From contig NZ_JARHUJ010000012.1 in the NCBI RefSeq assembly GCF_029223285.1, positions 62,001 through 126,000 on the forward strand: a DNA stretch of 64,000 nt, written 5' to 3'. The notes beneath the pieces are model-generated. The model did no database searches, was not told the origin of the DNA, and worked only from the letters and a program-made list of their open reading frames with translations. Positions within the stretch are counted from its first letter, which is position 1. The number at the start of each line of letters is the position of its first letter. Position numbers and translations under genes: made by a program. Shown here one piece after another: positions 29,141-36,910 of this stretch. The DNA comes from Paraflavitalea sp. CAU 1676 (GTDB taxonomy: Bacteria > Bacteroidota > Bacteroidia > Chitinophagales > Chitinophagaceae).

Positions 29141-29866
29141 TTACGGCAGCCGGAAGATGATAGGCTGCGTGTACTTCACCCGCACCTTCATGCCATCTTT
29201 CAGTGCTGGCAGAAACTCAAATCCGAACGAGCGAACCAGGCGAAGGGCTTCTTCGTCGAGTGCTTTGGCCGTACTGGCCGCAACCTTATAGTCGATTGGA
29301 TTGCCCGATTCATCGATGGTGATCTCCACGTCTACCTGTCCCTGTACTTTATTAGCAAGTGCATCTGGAGGATAGCGCAGGGAGCGCTCCAGATAGAGTT
29401 GCCACTCGAGTGGCGACATCAATGGAACGGGTGTACATTCCATGCGGCTTTTGAGCCATTGACCGCTGGTGGCAAAATAGTAATAGGAGGCTGTATCCTC
29501 TTTTAAATTGTAGAGTACGTTATTGGCGACGTCGTATTGGAAATAGGGTGTTTCCCGATGGAAGAACTCCCAGGTGCCCGTTCTTTCCCCATTCTTGTAT
29601 TTCTTGCGCGATAAAACCCGTTGCTGGTACTGTCCTTCCCAGATCCCATCACGTTTGTTCCCTTTGTAACTGCCCGACCTCACCAGACTGCCCTGGAAAA
29701 ACTCCTGGTAAGCACCATCCCTGATGCGTTCATCGGCTTTGCTGACATAATAAACTTCTTTGGAAGATTGGTCTCCGGCGTCGAGCGTTACCTGGCGGGT
29801 ATCGGGTGATTGTGCCAGGCTTTGGAGGGCAAAAAAAGTGCAAAGTGCTGTGCTAAAGGTTTTCAT
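29141..29866 (-). CDS. Exported MORN-like repeat protein with TonB C-terminal domain
   Basis: A 241-residue exported protein with a signal peptide ending QSLAQ (about 19). MORN/YwqK-like repeats (DGAYQEFFQGSLVRSGSYKG, KRDGIWEGQY, GERTGTWEFFHRE) occupy about 50-110. A TonB C-terminal domain follows (about 158-241: YPPDALANKVQGQVDVEITIDESG, YTQPIIFRLP). TonB_C domains normally contact outer-membrane receptors, but this protein lacks the membrane anchor of a true TonB. Such proteins are common in Bacteroidota with unknown roles. It is divergent from the SGNH hydrolase gene. Confidence 0.85.
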   Translation of the reverse strand: MKTFSTALCTFFALQSLAQSPDTRQVTLDAGDQSSKEVYYVSKADERIRDGAYQEFFQGSLVRSGSYKGNKRDGIWEGQYQQRVLSRKKYKNGERTGTWEFFHRETPYFQYDVANNVLYNLKEDTASYYYFATSGQWLKSRMECTPVPLMSPLEWQLYLERSLRYPPDALANKVQGQVDVEITIDESGNPIDYKVAASTAKALDEEALRLVRSFGFEFLPALKDGMKVRVKYTQPIIFRLP

Positions 29867-29991
29867 CGGTTAGGTGGATTTTACTGCACAATGATAATAA
29901 TTATGGGGCGCCGATGCAAGTAGGCAGATATATGTGGTACATAATCTGGCTGTTTTCATTAACTTGGCCCCTCAAAACACCTGTTCGTTAT

Positions 29992-30669
29992 ATGAAAAAA
30001 CTGATCCTGGTTACGCTGTTATCTGGCGTGGCATCTATTTGTACGGTGGCGCAATCCACTTCTGCCACGGCGAACCCTGCCTACCGTCCGGGCGCTTATG
30101 CACTTAAAGCAGCCCAATTTAAAAGCTACCCCAATTCGGCAAAAGACATTATTTTTCTGGGCAATAGCATCACAGCCGGTACCGACTGGGCCGAACTGCT
30201 GGGTAATCCCAATGCCCGCAACCGGGGCATTTCGGGCGATATTACCTATGGAATCCTGGCAAGGTTGGAAGAGGTCACAGAAGGAAAACCTGCCAAAGTG
30301 TTTTTGCTGATCGGCATTAACGACATTCAGCACAATACCCCTGACAGCATCATCATCGCCAACTACCGCCAGATTGTGCAGACCATCAAAGCTGCCTCTC
30401 CGCACACGAAGATCCATGTGCAAACACTGCTGCCCGTAAACAACACCTTCACGCAATTCAAGAACCATTACAATAAAGATGAGCACATCGCTGCTGTCAA
30501 CGAAGGCATCCGGAAGATCGCTGCCGAAGAAAAAGTGACCTGTATTGAATTGAACAAACCTTTCCAGGACGCAGAAGGCAAACTGGATAAAAGGTATACG
30601 ATGGATGGACTGCACCTTACAGCCGATGGCTATAAAGTGTGGGCCGGAATTCTAAAGCCTTACCTGTAA
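29992..30669 (+). CDS. Exported SGNH/GDSL hydrolase
   Basis: A 225-residue exported esterase-type enzyme. I chose the ATG at 29992 (MKKLILVTLLSGVASICTVAQ), which gives a clean signal peptide; the frame upstream to 29914 adds an unlikely extension. All SGNH blocks are present: Ser59 in FLGNSITAG, Gly79 in NRGISGD, Asn110 in IGINDI and Asp205/His208 in DGLHLTADG. The family deacetylates or de-esterifies carbohydrates or lipids. It lies near a GH43 gene and upstream of a DUF1080 gene, so carbohydrate ester removal is plausible. Confidence 0.93.
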   Translation: MKKLILVTLLSGVASICTVAQSTSATANPAYRPGAYALKAAQFKSYPNSAKDIIFLGNSITAGTDWAELLGNPNARNRGISGDITYGILARLEEVTEGKPAKVFLLIGINDIQHNTPDSIIIANYRQIVQTIKAASPHTKIHVQTLLPVNNTFTQFKNHYNKDEHIAAVNEGIRKIAAEEKVTCIELNKPFQDAEGKLDKRYTMDGLHLTADGYKVWAGILKPYL

Positions 30670-30711
30670 TGACTATTTGTATGGCGGTCTTTGTATATTT
30701 ATCCTCTTATA

Positions 30712-31701
30712 ATGAAAACTATGCAGAAGAACCTATTAGTATTGGGGATGAGCTGCCTGCTGGCAGCAGGAAATGCAGTATCCATGCCGGCCTACAACCG
30801 TGCAGCAGTATCCACTAACCAATCAGCTATCGCAGAGCCTAAAGATCTGATCGGGCGTTGGGATATCACGATCGATCGTGATGGAAAACCATCACCTTCC
30901 TGGCTCGAAGTCAAACTGTCGGGCAACCGTACCCTGGTGGGCTATTTTGTAGGCATCACCGGTAGTGCCCGCCCCGTGGCCAAAGTAAATTTCGACAACG
31001 GAAAATTCAGTTTTGCCATCCCTCCGCAATGGGAGCGTGGAAATGAAGACCTCAAGTTGGAAGGGGAGCTGACCGGCGCCGGCATGAAGGGCACTATTGT
31101 ATTGCCCGACGGTAAACAATATAACTGGACGGGCGTAAAAGCGCCTTACCTGAAAAGGACAGCGGCGCCTGCCTGGGGCAAAGCGATCGAGTTGTTCAAT
31201 GGAAAAGACCTCACGGGATGGAAAGCATTGGGACGTGAAAACCAGTGGGAAGTAAGAAGTGGTATACTGACCAGCCCACGTTCCGGATCAAACCTGATCT
31301 CGGACCAAACGTTCACGGATTTTAAACTGCATGTGGAGTTTCGTTTTCAGAAAGGAAGCAATAGTGGCGTGTACCTGCGTGGGCGCCATGAAGTGCAGAT
31401 CGAAGATAATCCTACAGAAGATCATCCATCTGCCCATCTCTTTAGTGGTGTATATGGTTTCCTGACACCGAGTGAGATCGCTTCTAAAGGGCCTGATCAA
31501 TGGCAAAGCTATGATATCACCCTGGTTGGCCGTATGGTGACCGTTGTGGTAAATGGCAAAACCGTGATCAGCAACCAGGAGATCCCCGGCATCACCGGTG
31601 GAGCCCTCGATAGCAATGAAGGAGAGCCCGGACCTATCTATATCCAGGGCGACCATGGGCCTATCGAGTTCCGTAAAATTGTTATTACACCTGCCAAATA
31701 G
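30712..31701 (+). CDS. DUF1080 (3-keto-disaccharide hydrolase-like) protein, exported
   Basis: A 329-residue exported protein starting MKTMQKNLLVLGMSCLLAAG. The N-terminal part (about 40-140) is a lipocalin-like small beta-domain (LIGRWDITIDRDGKPSPSWLEV). The C-terminal DUF1080 domain (about 150-329) has ELFNGKDLTGWKALG, NSGVYLRGRHEVQI, DQWQSYDITLVG and GPIYIQGDHGPIEFRKI. DUF1080 is a concanavalin-like fold; some members hydrolyse 3-keto-glycosides. It lies 42 bp after the SGNH gene and the pair may be cotranscribed. A terminator follows. Confidence 0.93.
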   Translation: MKTMQKNLLVLGMSCLLAAGNAVSMPAYNRAAVSTNQSAIAEPKDLIGRWDITIDRDGKPSPSWLEVKLSGNRTLVGYFVGITGSARPVAKVNFDNGKFSFAIPPQWERGNEDLKLEGELTGAGMKGTIVLPDGKQYNWTGVKAPYLKRTAAPAWGKAIELFNGKDLTGWKALGRENQWEVRSGILTSPRSGSNLISDQTFTDFKLHVEFRFQKGSNSGVYLRGRHEVQIEDNPTEDHPSAHLFSGVYGFLTPSEIASKGPDQWQSYDITLVGRMVTVVVNGKTVISNQEIPGITGGALDSNEGEPGPIYIQGDHGPIEFRKIVITPAK

Positions 31702-31724
31702 ATTGGACAATTAATTACCGTTGG

Positions 31725-31776
31725 GCCGGTTACTGAGTGATCTGATAATGGTCATCCGGTAACCGGCTTTTTTTAT
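31725..31776 (+). terminator. Terminator after the DUF1080 gene
   Basis: A perfect 9-bp outer stem GCCGGTTAC / GTAACCGGC with a 25-base interior is followed by CTTTTTTTATT. The T run overlaps the stop codon of the convergent 77-residue gene. Confidence 0.8.
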
Positions 31777-32006
31777 TCGTCCTCCTCTTCCTTTGTAATC
31801 GGATAATCTTTTACCGCTTTTCTGTCAGCCCTCGGATCCCTGGGGGCGTCGATCCCGGGTTCGTCGAGGTCTTCGTGCGGATTTGCTGCGCCGGGCCGTA
31901 CAGGCGTTTCGTTGGCCGCATCTTGCAGGTTGTTGTTGGTTTGTTGAATGAATTCTTCCTGCAACTGCGTCTTTACATCTTTAGGATGCCTTTTTTGTCC
32001 GTACAT
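31773..32006 (-). CDS. Small charged, proline-rich hypothetical protein
   Basis: A 77-residue protein with no signal peptide or membrane helix. A basic start (MYGQKRHPKDVKTQLQ) leads to a Gln/Asn region, then an acidic, proline-rich tail ending in EEEDE, so it is probably intrinsically disordered. It is convergent with the DUF1080 gene and has its own upstream region. The function is not recognised. Similar short disordered proteins are common in Chitinophagaceae, as far as I recall. Confidence 0.6.
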   Translation of the reverse strand: MYGQKRHPKDVKTQLQEEFIQQTNNNLQDAANETPVRPGAANPHEDLDEPGIDAPRDPRADRKAVKDYPITKEEEDE

Positions 32007-32193
32007 AACAAAGGTTTTTACTACCTGCTACCAAAGCTGTGCCACCAGATGGCCGGTTTTGACACGCCGTAACAAAAAAAGTTGTACACATAATGAGCAT
32101 GCCTATAAACCAGTGTTTTGCAATAATTGTCGACGAAGTTGACATGTATTGGCGTCAGGCAGGGAAAAAAATGTATGAAGCGTAAATAGAAGG

Positions 32194-32224
32194 TTTGAGG
32201 CGTTATGCTGCCAACATATTTATG
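32194..32224 (+). promoter_or_regulatory. Possible -33/-7 promoter upstream of the TPR protein gene
   Basis: TTTG at 32194-32197, a 19-base spacer, then TATTTATG at 32217-32224, one mismatch from TAnnTTTG. It lies about 65 bp before the chosen ATG at 32289. Confidence 0.35.
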
Positions 32225-32288
32225 TGATTGGCTGATTGCCAGTGGTGATGCTACATTCGCCGCCACCTATTCAATCAATCAGTTAGCT

Positions 32289-34394
32289 ATGAAACATTTC
32301 GTTTGGATCATACTGTTATTTTGTTCGTTTGCAGCCTTTGCCCAGGAAGAAGAGCAGGAAGAGAAGGAGCTGCAGAAGATGATGGAGAAAGCCGAAAAGA
32401 TGGCAGAGGACATGAAGAAAGATCCACGGTATAAGAAGGCGATGGAAGAAGAGGAGGAGGAGCGCGCTTCGAAATCTTTTCCGGCTAAGGATAAAACATT
32501 ATGGGCCACCTTACCTGCAAAACCCCTTACTGCTGTTGCAATGAAGGCTTATTTGCAACAGTTGTCGGCCGCCTATAAGACGAGAATGTCACCCGCCTCG
32601 GTGAGCGCTGCCAAAGAGGTGCTGACCAGGATGACGGGTAGTGCTGATAAAGTTGGACAGGCTTCGGCTGCTGCCTGGTACAATAGAGCCTATGAAACTT
32701 CTATCTTGCTGGCGCTGGAAGCTGCTGCCTTAAAGCCCGAAGACCCGTTGCTGCTTAATAATCTCGGCGCCCTGATGAATATGGCTGGTGCCGCCAGGCA
32801 CTCCCTGCCTATTTTGCGTACCCTGGTATTCAGGTATCCCAACAACCCAATGGTGTTGAATAATATCGGGCAGGCATTCGCAGGTGTGGGCGAAACGGAT
32901 ACGGCGATGAAATACTTTGCCCGTTGCCTGAAGCGCTCGCCCCACCATCCTGAAGCGAACAACACGGCCGGCCAGATCGAAAAAGTGAAAGGGAATACGG
33001 AAAGGGCAAAAAGTTATTTCCAAAATGCTTTGAAGGGCGGCTATCATGCTGAGGCGATCAATGGCCTGCGGGAAACAGGTGGATCTAATTATGCGCAGTG
33101 GCTTCCCACGCCAGGGTCGCCGATCAATGTACCCTACTTTAATGAATTCAAATACCAGTTACCCCGCGAATGTACAGGACCGGCTGATGCTCCTTATATT
33201 AAGGCAGAACATGAGGCGTTTATCAAGTTTGTAGAGGGGGTCGCAGTAGCTTATCAAACGGCCGGCAACGATGAGCAGCGGCAAGGGCAGGTATTGCTCG
33301 ACAAAGAGTCGGCTAAGCTCAAGGCTTCGGTGATGGAAGCCTTGAATTCAGGCAAAGGCTTTGCTAGTATGCCCGAAATGGGTTCGCCCATTAACCGTGC
33401 CGCCATCAAAAAGTACAGCGATCTGATGCTGGGCGCGCAGGTAAATGAAATGCCGGAACATGACCGGCAGATGGAGCGCTTAAAAAAAGTATACGATGGC
33501 CTGATCAGGCGATATGAAGAAGACAAAAAGAAGCTGGCAGATGATTTTGCCAAAAAGAGAAGCCCTTACAATTGCGGAGAAGGAAGGGGAGCGGACTGTG
33601 CTGCGATCGACAAGCTGGCCAAAGAAGAGTGTATGCTGCTGGTGCAAATGGGCAACACGGCGCAAAGCAGGATAACGGCAGCGAAACTGGATATACAGCA
33701 GGAGCGCCTTCGCGTTATGCGTTGGCAGCTTAATACTTCCGCCTACTATGGTTACTTGTCGGGATTCAACAAGCATATGGCACGGGGAGCATTTTACCTG
33801 GCAGCCTCCAAATACCTGCGCAACCTGGCAGAGTTGGCTTACAACCCTTACGTGTGCGCCGGTAAAACCTGTCTCGAGGAGCCACCGGTGCCCGCTTCAA
33901 AGAATGAGTCGGATGGCATTCATGACATGGATTGCCCTTTTGATATCGATGTCCCTTTTATCGTCGGCAAACTGGCGCTCAACTGCGAAAAGTTCACCTT
34001 CACAGCTGGCGAGGGACTGGTCTTTAAAGCCGAAAAAAACTTTGTGACCAAGCAATCGACGATGACCCTGGGAATTGGTCTGCAATTTCAGGGCAGCAAA
34101 GAGTGGGGAGTGTTCTCTGGCGAAGCGAGCGCTTCTGCGTCGCAGGCCTTCTATATAGTTTGGGATAAAGACGATAATATTACCGATGCTGGTCTTGCTT
34201 TCCAGGCCGAAGGTTCGTTAAAGGGAGAGGTCAAGCCTGATACTCCCTTTGGGATCGGTGACGACTACCTGAAAAAAGAGTTTAAGGCAGAGGGTGAGTT
34301 CGGGTATACGCTTGGCATCAACTCCGGGTGGACTTTTAACGACGCCTCGTTGAATGCCATGGTGCAGAAGATCGGCAACCTGCTTTCAAAGTGA
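32289..34394 (+). CDS. Exported TPR protein with charged coiled coil and beta-rich C-terminus
   Basis: A 701-residue exported protein. I chose the ATG at 32289, giving a signal peptide MKHFVWIILLFCSFAAFAQ; the longer frame from 32205 adds a non-signal stretch. Residues 20-60 are a highly charged helix rich in Glu/Lys. TPR-like helical repeats occupy about 125-260 (LLLNNLGALMNMAG, VLNNIGQAFAGVGETDTAMKYF). A helical middle with Cys-rich loops (CGEGRGADC) follows, then a C-terminal domain (about 560-700) with repeating amphipathic strands (FTFTAGEGLVFKAEKNF). Similar proteins are uncharacterised. It may be a periplasmic scaffold. Confidence 0.8.
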   Translation: MKHFVWIILLFCSFAAFAQEEEQEEKELQKMMEKAEKMAEDMKKDPRYKKAMEEEEEERASKSFPAKDKTLWATLPAKPLTAVAMKAYLQQLSAAYKTRMSPASVSAAKEVLTRMTGSADKVGQASAAAWYNRAYETSILLALEAAALKPEDPLLLNNLGALMNMAGAARHSLPILRTLVFRYPNNPMVLNNIGQAFAGVGETDTAMKYFARCLKRSPHHPEANNTAGQIEKVKGNTERAKSYFQNALKGGYHAEAINGLRETGGSNYAQWLPTPGSPINVPYFNEFKYQLPRECTGPADAPYIKAEHEAFIKFVEGVAVAYQTAGNDEQRQGQVLLDKESAKLKASVMEALNSGKGFASMPEMGSPINRAAIKKYSDLMLGAQVNEMPEHDRQMERLKKVYDGLIRRYEEDKKKLADDFAKKRSPYNCGEGRGADCAAIDKLAKEECMLLVQMGNTAQSRITAAKLDIQQERLRVMRWQLNTSAYYGYLSGFNKHMARGAFYLAASKYLRNLAELAYNPYVCAGKTCLEEPPVPASKNESDGIHDMDCPFDIDVPFIVGKLALNCEKFTFTAGEGLVFKAEKNFVTKQSTMTLGIGLQFQGSKEWGVFSGEASASASQAFYIVWDKDDNITDAGLAFQAEGSLKGEVKPDTPFGIGDDYLKKEFKAEGEFGYTLGINSGWTFNDASLNAMVQKIGNLLSK

Positions 34395-34398
34395 AGAA

Positions 34399-34430
34399 AA
34401 TCCCCAGGTCATCATCGATGCCTGGGGATT
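34399..34430. terminator. Bidirectional terminator between convergent operons
   Basis: A perfect 10-bp stem AATCCCCAGG / CCTGGGGATT with a 12-base loop sits 4 bp after the TPR gene stop and 17 bp beyond the stop of the convergent lipoprotein gene. The T run is weak on both strands. Confidence 0.7.
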
Positions 34431-34447
34431 CGTCTTATAGGTAGGGG

Positions 34448-35641
34448 TTATTTAATGAACGTAAAACTGAATGCCCTGATATTACAGAACTTACCGGGAG
34501 TGCCATCGGGCTGCGTGGTGAGGTAGCCGATGCTGATGGTTTTTGTTTCTGTGAGTGTGAAGCTGACCCGCAGTTCGCTAAGCGGTTTTCCGTTTACGAT
34601 CTTGGCTGAGGCTATCGCCGTTGCCACATCGGCTACATTGGGCAGTTCTGTACCTTCATGTGCTACCAGGTAGGTATTGTCTGCCAGCAACAGATTGGTA
34701 TCCCGCAGGTCAGATATGGCAAATACATATTTGCCGGCAGGCAAGGTGTAGGTGTGCCAAATCTTTCCATTGGTGACGGGAGGTGCTCCCCAACCCGATT
34801 CAATATTGAAGATATTGCTGTTCCATTCATCCCAGCCACCATAACCTCCATGGCTTTTGACAGCGTCGTTGGCATTCCAGTCGGCCAGGTTGCCCCACCG
34901 GCCTGCCTTCGCTGAAGCAATGAAGGGGATGGCGTTATTCTTGAAAGGCAGTAACAGGGTGTCCTTATAGGCAACAGTAAAAGTATCGACGCAGGTGGAG
35001 TCGGGCCTGAAGACGGCCCTGAAGCGCGCCTGCACCAGTGTGTTAGGAAGTGCTGTAAACACCGTGCTTTCTGTTGGTGGCAGGGATACATCGGTAGTAA
35101 CGCCGTTAACAGTGTATTGCAGGTCGGTCCTCAAGGGGCCTAAAGAGGCATCGGCAGGCTCCCAGTTTATGGTAGTGCCAGTTCCTAGATACTTAATACC
35201 GGTAATAATGCGGTTGTTGAGTTTTTTGCGATAGTTATCGCCATAACTTTTACCGATCACCGATACCGGCACGGAACGATGTCCTTTTACGTCGTACGTA
35301 TACACAGTATAGGTCGCTACACCTTCCGGCACAGCGAAGGCCTGTTGGAAATAATCGCCCGAAGTACTCCTTTTAACGTCGTACATCATGGAGTCGCGGT
35401 TGTTATTCCAGTATATGCGTACCTGGCTTACGTTGGGGTCGGCGTTGAACTTACCGGTGATCATCACCCGGTTTTTGCCCGACAGTGCTTTGACTGAATC
35501 GAGTTTGCCGGCATAGACTATTTCGCCGCTTTCCGTATACTTCTTGTATTCATCCCATTTGGTGCAGGAGGCCACGGTCAACGCCAGCATCATGGCCGGC
35601 AGGATCATCCGGTAGCCTGGTTTGTTATAAGTTGTTTTCAT
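34448..35641 (-). CDS. DUF4998-type surface lipoprotein of a SusCD operon
   Basis: A 398-residue lipoprotein. The ATG at 35641 gives MKTTYNKPGY and lipobox VASC (Cys26), then TKWDEYKKYTESGEIVYAGKLDSV, the opening I associate with DUF4998. An Ig-like segment (about 50-220) is followed by a carbohydrate-binding-like beta-domain (about 265-398; WGNLADWNAND, YVFAISDLRDTNLLLADNTY) resembling DUF5013. It is the last gene of the four-gene operon. The probable role is binding glycan at the cell surface for the SusC/SusD complex; the assignment to named families is from memory. Confidence 0.8.
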   Translation of the reverse strand: MKTTYNKPGYRMILPAMMLALTVASCTKWDEYKKYTESGEIVYAGKLDSVKALSGKNRVMITGKFNADPNVSQVRIYWNNNRDSMMYDVKRSTSGDYFQQAFAVPEGVATYTVYTYDVKGHRSVPVSVIGKSYGDNYRKKLNNRIITGIKYLGTGTTINWEPADASLGPLRTDLQYTVNGVTTDVSLPPTESTVFTALPNTLVQARFRAVFRPDSTCVDTFTVAYKDTLLLPFKNNAIPFIASAKAGRWGNLADWNANDAVKSHGGYGGWDEWNSNIFNIESGWGAPPVTNGKIWHTYTLPAGKYVFAISDLRDTNLLLADNTYLVAHEGTELPNVADVATAIASAKIVNGKPLSELRVSFTLTETKTISIGYLTTQPDGTPGKFCNIRAFSFTFIK

Positions 35642-35672
35642 TGTAATGCTTTGTAGTGATGTCATTGGTTGA

Positions 35673-36884
35673 TTAGCGTGGGTCGCCATACATCGTTATC
35701 TCATTGATGTTTTGAGCAGTACCACCGGCCCAGTTTTCCAGGCACCGAACCCGGATATAGCGCACCTTCGGGGCACTGAGCGGTATCTCCCAATTGAAGC
35801 CGGCACTGGCCACCGTTCTGTCGAGATCGGTATCCTTACCATAAGCGGTGCCCGAAGGCTTGACGACTGTATAGGTGCTTAATAAAGTCCAACTGGCATC
35901 CAGTGCTCCGTTGGCCGATGGCGCGGTAGAACCATACACTTCGAAACGCTTAAGTGCCGTCAGGAAATAGAATTGCTGTGGACTCAACTCTGGGAAGGGA
36001 CGTATCCAAACAAGGCTTAGCTTGGCAGCAACGCCCATATCGAAGGTGACCATATGTGGGTTGGAACCGCCGGCAGTTTGGTCGGTAAAGCTCACGTAAG
36101 GCCATCCGAGGCGATTATCCCAGGCATACTCGAGCCTTGCGCCGTTGGTTACCTGCGGAGCATCGCCGGGCAGTACATACGTCTTGAACTTGCTTTTATC
36201 GAGTTGTGTTTCATAAATGGGCGTAATGTCCTTATAAAGCGTGTCGGTCCTGTTGCCCCACCTGTCCTGGACATAGAAGGCCAGTTGTTGTTTTACGGTA
36301 TCCATGCCCCGGATCTTGGCAAGGATCGATTTTTCACCTGCTGTGAGGTATACGCTCTTGTAATTGTCGACCTCGAACTCCTTGAACTTATTGGGCGATA
36401 ATACGATAATGCCAATGTTGTCGCCCGTGGGGTTGTCGCCTGTAATACGGAATCCGCCAAAAGCGTTTTCGATAACGAGACTCTTGTATACTTTGAAGAT
36501 CGGTGCTTCCTTTGGTTTGATCTTCGTGGTCACTGCCGCCGAGCGGGTGCCGCAACGGTTCACGGAATAGATCTTTACCTCATGTTCGAGCGTGTCGGCG
36601 AATCCTGTTACGAGTATGGAGTCTACGTAATAAGAAACTTTGGTTTCGGTGGCTTTCCCATTGGTAGGCGTGTATTCGGCCAGTACATACAGGATCGCAT
36701 TGTCGTCGGGCACGCTATAAGAGATCTTTGCATAACCGGCTTTATTTTCCACCAGTAAATTTTTGATCGGCGTGGGTGCCGTGCCGCCGTCGCAGAGTGG
36801 TTCGTTCACTACCTTCTTGCCGCAGGCTGCGAGCAGCATCGCTCCGATGGCGAGGCAGTTGAAATATTTTATTGTATTGTTCAT
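35673..36884 (-). CDS. DUF4959/DUF5000-type surface lipoprotein with discoidin-like domain
   Basis: A 403-residue lipoprotein beginning MNNTIKYFNCLAIGAMLLAAC (Cys21). Two Ig/FN3-like beta-domains (about 35-220) match what I recall as DUF4959 and DUF5126 (SYSVPDDNAILYVLAEYTPTNGK). They precede a C-terminal F5/8 type C-like domain of DUF5000 type (about 240-400), with HMVTFDMGVAAKLSLVWIRP, KRFEVYGSTAP and VRYIRVRCLENW. The likely role is surface glycan binding. It is 26 bp after the susD stop and 31 bp before the next gene, so one operon. Confidence 0.85.
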   Translation of the reverse strand: MNNTIKYFNCLAIGAMLLAACGKKVVNEPLCDGGTAPTPIKNLLVENKAGYAKISYSVPDDNAILYVLAEYTPTNGKATETKVSYYVDSILVTGFADTLEHEVKIYSVNRCGTRSAAVTTKIKPKEAPIFKVYKSLVIENAFGGFRITGDNPTGDNIGIIVLSPNKFKEFEVDNYKSVYLTAGEKSILAKIRGMDTVKQQLAFYVQDRWGNRTDTLYKDITPIYETQLDKSKFKTYVLPGDAPQVTNGARLEYAWDNRLGWPYVSFTDQTAGGSNPHMVTFDMGVAAKLSLVWIRPFPELSPQQFYFLTALKRFEVYGSTAPSANGALDASWTLLSTYTVVKPSGTAYGKDTDLDRTVASAGFNWEIPLSAPKVRYIRVRCLENWAGGTAQNINEITMYGDPR

Positions 36885-36910
36885 AACTGTTCGTTGTAAG
36901 TGATGGGTTA

